A DNA stretch of 43,797 bases from JAFARZ01 sp035651595 (GTDB lineage: Bacteria > Actinomycetota > Actinomycetes > Streptosporangiales > Streptosporangiaceae): contig DASRFJ010000323.1 of assembly GCA_035651595.1 (NCBI GenBank), forward strand, positions 1 to 43,797. Direction: 5' to 3'. Shown piece by piece: positions 39,493 to 43,797 of this stretch. The notes beneath the pieces are model-generated. The model did not search any database. It was not told the DNA's origin and saw only the letters and a program-made list of their open reading frames with translations. The stretch's first letter is position 1. Each line of letters starts with the position of its first letter. Both the position numbers and the translations under genes were made by a program.

Positions 39493-40944
39493 ATGACATC
39501 GGAAGCTGACCTGGCACCCGGGCGTCCGGTGGTGTTCCGGAACGCGACCGTGCTGACGATGGACGACGCGCACCAGGTGCTGACTGGCGCCGACGTGCTC
39601 GTCACCGGCGAGCGGATCGCCGCGGTCGGCCCCGCGCTGGCCGTACCGGACGGCACCCTGGAGATCGACGCCTCCGGCGGCATCGTCATGCCCGGCATGA
39701 TCGACACGCACCGGCACATGTGGCAGACCGCGATGCGCGGGTACGGCGCCGACTGGACCCTGACTCAGTACTTCGTCTGGTACTACCTCCAGTGGGGCAA
39801 GAAGTTCCGGCCCCAGGACATCTACGCCGGGAACCTGCTGTCCGCGATCGAATCGATCGACGCCGGCGTCACGACGACGGTCGACTGGTCACACGGGCTG
39901 CAGACCACCGAACACGCCGAGGCGGCTGTGGACGCGCTTGAGGCGGTGCCGGGCCGGTTCGTGCTCGCCTACGGCAACATCCAGCAGGGCTCGTGGGAGT
40001 GGTCTACCACGCCGGAGTTCCGCGATTTCTACATCCGCCGGATCGACGGCAAGGGCGACATGCTCGGCTTCCAGATCGCCTTCGACATCCCGGGCGACGA
40101 GGCGTTCCCGGAGAAGGCCACGTTCGAGGCGGCCAGGGAACTCGGCGTGCCGGTGACCACGCACGCCGGCGTGTGGAGCGTCACGGGCGACAAGGGCATC
40201 GAGCTGATGTACGACAACGGGTTCTGCACGCCGGGAACGATCTACGTGCACGCCTCGTCGTTGTCGCCGGACTCGTACCACAAGATCGCCGCTACCGGCG
40301 GCTTCGTCTCGGTCTCCACCGAGAGCGAGTGCAACGCGGGTCAGGGGTATCCGCCCACCTGGCGGCTGCGCAAGTACGGCATCCCGGTCTCGCTTTCCCA
40401 GGACACGAGCGTCTGGTGGAGCGGCGACATCTTCGCGGCGATGCGCGCGACGCTCAACGCCGACCGGGTCATGGAGCACTTCGAGGCGCACGCCGACGGG
40501 AACACGGTCACCAACCACTACCTGCGCGCCGAGAACGTCGTCGACTACGCCACCCGCGGCGGGTCCAAGGCGCTCGGCCTCGACTCGGCGGTGGGCAGCG
40601 TCGAGGTGGGCAAGAAGGCCGACCTGGTGCTGGTGGCGAACCGCAACTCCCCCGTCAGCTTCCCCATCTTCAACCCCTACGGCCACGTGGTCTTCCAGGC
40701 TCAGCGCGGCGACGTGCACACCGTGCTGGTGAACGGCCGGGTGGTCAAGTACGACCACCGCCTGGTCGGCGTCGACCTGGACCATGCGCGACGGGCGATC
40801 GAGGAGACCACGACATACCTGCTTGGCGAGCTCGGCGACGAGGCGTGGACGGAGGGCATGTCGCCAGAGATCCCGGAGAGCGCTGTGCTCAGCAATCCCT
40901 ACACCTACCGCGACACCGCGGCGTGGGGTGAAAAGGAGGAGTAG
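39493..40944 (+). CDS. metal-dependent amidohydrolase (AtzA/TrzN/SsnA-type deaminase or chlorohydrolase)
   Basis: 483 residues; GGGAGG lies upstream of the ATG. The order of metal and catalytic motifs is that of subtype III amidohydrolases: DTHRHMWQTAMRG (HxH), VTTHAGVW, IYVHASSLS and SLSQDTSVWWSGD with the catalytic Asp. A composite beta-sandwich forms from the termini (NATVLTMDDAHQVL ... VEVGKKADLVLVANRN). Relatives remove amino, chloro or similar groups from nitrogen heterocycles or purines. It is divergent from iclR and shares the operator words, so it is likely part of the same pathway, preparing a substituted ring for later steps. The true substrate is unknown. Confidence 0.9.
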   Translation: MTSEADLAPGRPVVFRNATVLTMDDAHQVLTGADVLVTGERIAAVGPALAVPDGTLEIDASGGIVMPGMIDTHRHMWQTAMRGYGADWTLTQYFVWYYLQWGKKFRPQDIYAGNLLSAIESIDAGVTTTVDWSHGLQTTEHAEAAVDALEAVPGRFVLAYGNIQQGSWEWSTTPEFRDFYIRRIDGKGDMLGFQIAFDIPGDEAFPEKATFEAARELGVPVTTHAGVWSVTGDKGIELMYDNGFCTPGTIYVHASSLSPDSYHKIAATGGFVSVSTESECNAGQGYPPTWRLRKYGIPVSLSQDTSVWWSGDIFAAMRATLNADRVMEHFEAHADGNTVTNHYLRAENVVDYATRGGSKALGLDSAVGSVEVGKKADLVLVANRNSPVSFPIFNPYGHVVFQAQRGDVHTVLVNGRVVKYDHRLVGVDLDHARRAIEETTTYLLGELGDEAWTEGMSPEIPESAVLSNPYTYRDTAAWGEKEE

Positions 40945-41235
40945 CTCGGGCTCCGCAGGTCAGCGCGCCTGGTTCCGGCGCTCATGACTATCCGCGGCTC
41001 GTCGAGCAGTTTGTTCTGGTATGCGCAAAGTGCGTATAGACGCGGTCGGATCTGTGCTGTTTAGTCGTGAGCTGCACGTATCGATGCGGCACAAGGGCAG
41101 AGGGACTCCGGCTGGCGGGCAGCAGCGCTGGCGGGTTTGTGGTTGGCGCTGTTTTCCTCGCCACTCGGGCCGTTGTGCTCGATCCGGCGCTGTCTCTGCC
41201 CCTGAGGATCCGGACAGATTTCAGGGGAGGGAACC

Positions 41236-42516
41236 ATGAGAACCAACCGGATTTTCCGGCTTGCGGGCGCCATGACAGCACCGCTGCTGGTGACCGGCGC
41301 GCTCATCGCCCAAACAGGAGTGGCTTCCGCCGGCGTGGCGGGAAACAACGGCCATCACCACGTGTTGTACGTCGCTCCGTGGGCGAAGGCGCACCATAGT
41401 GACAGGTCCTGCGGTTCGGCGGCATTCCGGTCGATCGGGGCCGCGGTACAGGCCGCTCCGGCGTGGGGTACGGTCGTCGTCTGCCCCGGCACCTATCACG
41501 AGCAGGTGGTGCTATCCAAGCCGCTCTCGCTGGTTGGTCATCGGGCGATCATCGATGAGAAAGGCGTCACACCCGCGTTCGCGGTAACGATCCCCGGCAT
41601 CGGAACGCAGACCATCTATGCCGCGGTGGTCGTCGTGAGTTCCCATGTGAGGTTCGGCGGCTTCACGGTCAGGAATGCCCAGGGCGAGGGAGTCCTGGCA
41701 GCGGGCCTAGGCAAGGACATCTCCGACGTATGGGTGAAGAACAACGTCGTCACGCACAACGACCTTGGCCCTCCCAGCTCACCGTACTTCGAATGCCAGG
41801 CGTCGGGACCGGTTCCCGGCGACTGCGGGGAGGGCGTTCACTTCATCGCCGTCGCCTACTCGGTGATACGAAGCAACTACATTTCGAATAACTCCGGCGG
41901 GATACTGCTCAGCGATGACATCGGACCCACCCACGACAACGTCATCGCGGACAACGTCGTCACTGGCAACGCGTCGGACTGCGGGATCACGGTCCCCGGG
42001 CACAATCCTCAAGCGCTCAGTCCCACGGGCGTGCCGCAACCCTCGGTTGCAGGTGTCTATCGCAATGTCATCCGGGACAACGTGGTGACCCGGAACGGGC
42101 TGAAGGGCGAGGGCGCCGGAGTGCTTTTCGCGAACGCCCAAGCCGGCACCGCCTCCTACGACAACGTGGTCGAGGGCAATTACATCGCCGGGAACGGGCT
42201 ATCCGGCGTAACGATGCACGCTCACACCATCGCTCCAGGGCAGTTCGAAGACCTCAGCGGCAATGTGATCGTCGGCAACGTCATCGGGACGAACAATATC
42301 GATGGCGACACTCTCGACGGCCCACCCGGGCCCGCTGACACAAAGACAACCGGAGTGCTTGTCTTCTCCGCCGGAAGCCCGGTGAGCGTCACGATCGCCC
42401 GCAATCACATATTCAGCAATGACATCGGCATCTGGCTCAGCAAGGCGGTCAAGGCCGCCGGGCTGAGGACCAACAAGTTCACCCACGTCGGCATCCATAT
42501 CTCAGCCAACCACTGA
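41236..42516 (+). CDS. secreted right-handed parallel beta-helix protein (NosD/pectate-lyase fold)
   Basis: 426 residues. A signal peptide of about 33 residues (TAPLLVTGALIAQTGVASA) is followed by a solenoid of short repeats with the N-V-V-x-x-N pattern: NNVVTHNDLG, SNYISNNSGGILLSDD, DNVIADNVVTGNASDCGITV, RNVIRDNVVTRNG, EGNYIAGNGLSGV, GNVIVGNVIGTNN, RNHIFSNDIGIWL. Such beta-helices bind or cut polysaccharides. The start (RSIGAAVQAAPAWGTVVVCPGTYHEQVVLSKPLSLVG) is the usual first coil. The ribosome-binding site GGGAGGG is strong. No catalytic triad was identified, so lyase activity is unproven. A terminator follows the gene. Confidence 0.85.
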   Translation: MRTNRIFRLAGAMTAPLLVTGALIAQTGVASAGVAGNNGHHHVLYVAPWAKAHHSDRSCGSAAFRSIGAAVQAAPAWGTVVVCPGTYHEQVVLSKPLSLVGHRAIIDEKGVTPAFAVTIPGIGTQTIYAAVVVVSSHVRFGGFTVRNAQGEGVLAAGLGKDISDVWVKNNVVTHNDLGPPSSPYFECQASGPVPGDCGEGVHFIAVAYSVIRSNYISNNSGGILLSDDIGPTHDNVIADNVVTGNASDCGITVPGHNPQALSPTGVPQPSVAGVYRNVIRDNVVTRNGLKGEGAGVLFANAQAGTASYDNVVEGNYIAGNGLSGVTMHAHTIAPGQFEDLSGNVIVGNVIGTNNIDGDTLDGPPGPADTKTTGVLVFSAGSPVSVTIARNHIFSNDIGIWLSKAVKAAGLRTNKFTHVGIHISANH

Positions 42517-42540
42517 CCGGATCAGGTGGGGGGGCAAACC

Positions 42541-42570
42541 GGAGGGCGGGCACCGTGGTGCCCGCCCTCC
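42541..42570 (+). terminator. GC-rich terminator after the beta-helix gene
   Basis: A perfect 13-bp stem (GGAGGGCGGGCAC / GTGCCCGCCCTCC) with a CGTG loop, 24 nt after the stop codon. No T-run follows, which is usual in actinomycetes. Confidence 0.85.
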
Positions 42571-42665
42571 GCACGCGGCGACCTTGACTATATCCCCAGG
42601 TAGCGGCAGTGTTTATACACGTATCTCATAGTTAGTGGACGCCGAGGCTCCCGGGGGGGACAGCC

Positions 42666-43415
42666 ATGTACGTTCCGCTGAGCGGTTTGCAGGAGGCTGT
42701 CCGACTGGTCGGCGGCCTCACCGACCTCGATGATCCCGCGGGTTTCGCTGACGTTACGCTCCCGCACCTGGCCCAGCTGATCGGGTGCGACAGCCTCAGC
42801 TACAGCGAGATCGGCCCTGGACCGGACCGGTTGACCGTGTCGGCCTATCCGCGCGACCTCGTCTCGCCCGAGACGCTGGCCAGGTTCGCCGCTCTCGTCC
42901 ATGAGCACCCGCTGATCGGGCGCTGCCAGCGCACTAGCGATGAACGGCCGATCAAGATCAGCGACTTCCTCAGCCAGCCGCGCTTCCACTGCTTGGGCCT
43001 GTACGCGGAGGTGTTCCGGCACCTCCGGATCGAATACCAGATGGCTTTCAGCTTGCCGAGCCCGCGCGGCCAGGTGATCGGCATCGCGTTCAACCGCGCT
43101 CGGAGCGATTTCAGCGAAGATGACCGGGCCCTGCTCAACGTCCTGCGCTGCCCGCTGAGCACCGCACTCGAGCGCGCCCGGGAACGGCAGCGCGCCCGGG
43201 AATGCCTCGCTACGGCCAGCCTCAGTGTGCTTGGAGGTCTCACCGACCGGGAGATCGATGTTCTGCGCCTCGCGGCGCTCGGCCGCACCAACACCGCCAT
43301 CGCGCACGCGCTCGACGTCAGCCCGCGCACCGTCGCCAAACATCTTCAGCACATCTACCGAAAGCTCAACGTCACGAGCCGGGCATCTGCCGTGTTCACG
43401 GCGCTCGCCAGCTAG
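42666..43415 (+). CDS. LuxR-family transcriptional regulator (GAF-like sensor plus LuxR HTH)
   Basis: 249 residues. The first ~165 residues look like a GAF/autoinducer-type sensor (LPHLAQLIGCDSLSYSEIG ... YQMAFSLPSPRGQVIGIAFNRARSDFSEDDRALLNVLRCPL). The end is a classic LuxR helix-turn-helix, GLTDREIDVLRLAALGRTNTAIAHALDVSPRTVAKHLQHIYRKLNVTSRASAVF. No phospho-acceptor receiver domain is present. The ATG follows a GGGGGGGA run that can serve as the ribosome-binding site. The upstream A/T-rich stretch (42583-42640) probably holds its promoter. The target genes are unknown. Confidence 0.92.
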   Translation: MYVPLSGLQEAVRLVGGLTDLDDPAGFADVTLPHLAQLIGCDSLSYSEIGPGPDRLTVSAYPRDLVSPETLARFAALVHEHPLIGRCQRTSDERPIKISDFLSQPRFHCLGLYAEVFRHLRIEYQMAFSLPSPRGQVIGIAFNRARSDFSEDDRALLNVLRCPLSTALERARERQRARECLATASLSVLGGLTDREIDVLRLAALGRTNTAIAHALDVSPRTVAKHLQHIYRKLNVTSRASAVFTALAS

Positions 43416-43446
43416 GCGCACCCGGCCTTGCTTCTCGCCGGGTCGT

Positions 43447-43797
43447 TCAGGTGGGGTATTGCTTGCGGGGTTTGGTGTAGGTGAGGCCGGCGGGGGTGGT
43501 CCAGGTGCGGGTGGCGTCCGGGTTCTGGGTGATGCTCCACCGGGGTCTTGCTTGATCAGGTGGTCGCGTTTGCAGTGCAGTCCGCCGTTGCAGCTGCAGG
43601 TCCGGCCGGCGGGCCAGGGGATGGCGTGTTCCCATTCGCTGGTCCGGGGGGTGCGGGCGCAGCAGGGCATCGCGCATTCGCCGTCCCTGATCTGGATCAG
43701 CCGCCGCAGGACCGGGCCGGGCTGGTATCCCTGGGATTGGTAGCGGTGGTCGCAGTCCTGGCCGCCGTCGGGGATCTGGTGCAGCCGGACCCGCCAG
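43447..43797 (-). pseudogene. HNH endonuclease (DUF222-HNH family), frameshifted and cut by window end
   Basis: The minus strand encodes the C-terminal HNH part: LHQIPDGGQDCDHRYQSQGYQPGPVLRRLIQIRDGECAMPCCARTPRTSEWEHAIPWPAGRTCSCNGGLHCKRDHLIKQDP. The expected continuation WSITQNPDATRTWTTPAGLTYTKPRKQYPT to the stop lies in another frame. A single missing base near 43540 explains the break. The upstream half of the gene is outside the window. Such proteins are abundant in actinomycetes and often decay. A sequencing error in the C-run cannot be excluded. Confidence 0.7.

Noticed and set aside
41020..41038. Near-palindrome TATGCGCAAAGTGCGTATA in the spacer before the beta-helix gene
   Set aside because: One mismatch in 8 per arm, no second copy and no adjacent regulator; chance is possible.

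Overview
The window is high-GC DNA, strongly biased to G/C at third codon positions. It shows many GTG starts, 4-nt ATGA/GTGA gene overlaps, Tat and lipoprotein signals, an LAxTG-like sorting motif and an actinobacterial two-gene glycogen module. Together these indicate a chromosomal segment of a filamentous or soil actinomycete (Streptomyces/Streptosporangiales-like). The genus cannot be fixed from sequence alone. No rRNA, tRNA, CRISPR array or phage structural gene was seen.

Layout, left to right. (1) 1-3021: the 3' part of a MacB/FtsX-type ABC exporter (ATPase and permease). (2) 2980-7030: a fused anthranilate synthase (TrpE-TrpG) preceded by a 12-codon leader peptide with tandem Trp codons and an attenuator-like hairpin, then a membrane alpha/beta-hydrolase. 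Both proteins carry an in-frame copy of the same 67-nt G/C-run repeat. (3) 7056-10742: an oligopeptide/dipeptide-type ABC importer (binding lipoprotein, two permeases). (4) 11025-18778: an accessory region with an XdhC-like Rossmann protein, a BAAT-family lipoprotein hydrolase, a ricin-type lectin and a decayed lectin fragment, a small protein of unknown function, a 294-bp MITE-like element, a possible immunity protein, a truncated RHS/YD-repeat protein and an orphan NMT1/SsuA-like binding lipoprotein. (5) 19078-23487: a Ser/Thr/Pro-rich surface protein, glgM-glgC glycogen genes and an AI-2E/PerM-family membrane protein. (6) 23563-27038: a GntR(YtrA)-LolA/RseB-like-ABC ATPase-ABC-2 permease operon, facing a secreted lipase-like hydrolase. 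(7) 27970-29356: a 24-bp inverted repeat followed by a lower-GC Shedu (DUF4263) anti-phage nuclease, apparently an acquired defence islet. (8) 29280-35182: a GT87-type mannosyltransferase, a GNAT pseudogene, a Tat-exported GH35 beta-galactosidase, a macro-domain hydrolase and an EEP-fold phosphoesterase. (9) 34478-40944: an IclR-controlled catabolic locus (family III CoA-transferase, short citrate-synthase-fold lyase, LigB and LigA extradiol dioxygenase subunits, EEP protein, and a divergent amidohydrolase). A shared TGTCCG/CGGACA palindrome lies in front of both transcription units. (10) 41236-43797: a secreted beta-helix protein with a strong terminator, a LuxR-type regulator and a frameshifted HNH endonuclease running off the window.

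The most interesting items are: the IclR regulon, whose gene set suggests a CoA-dependent lower branch for meta-cleavage of an aromatic acid; the repeat that inserts a near-identical peptide into unrelated proteins; the trp attenuator of the fused anthranilate synthase; the Shedu islet; and the collapsed RHS toxin/immunity locus. Function calls rest on recognisable motifs and recalled family knowledge, because no database search could be run.
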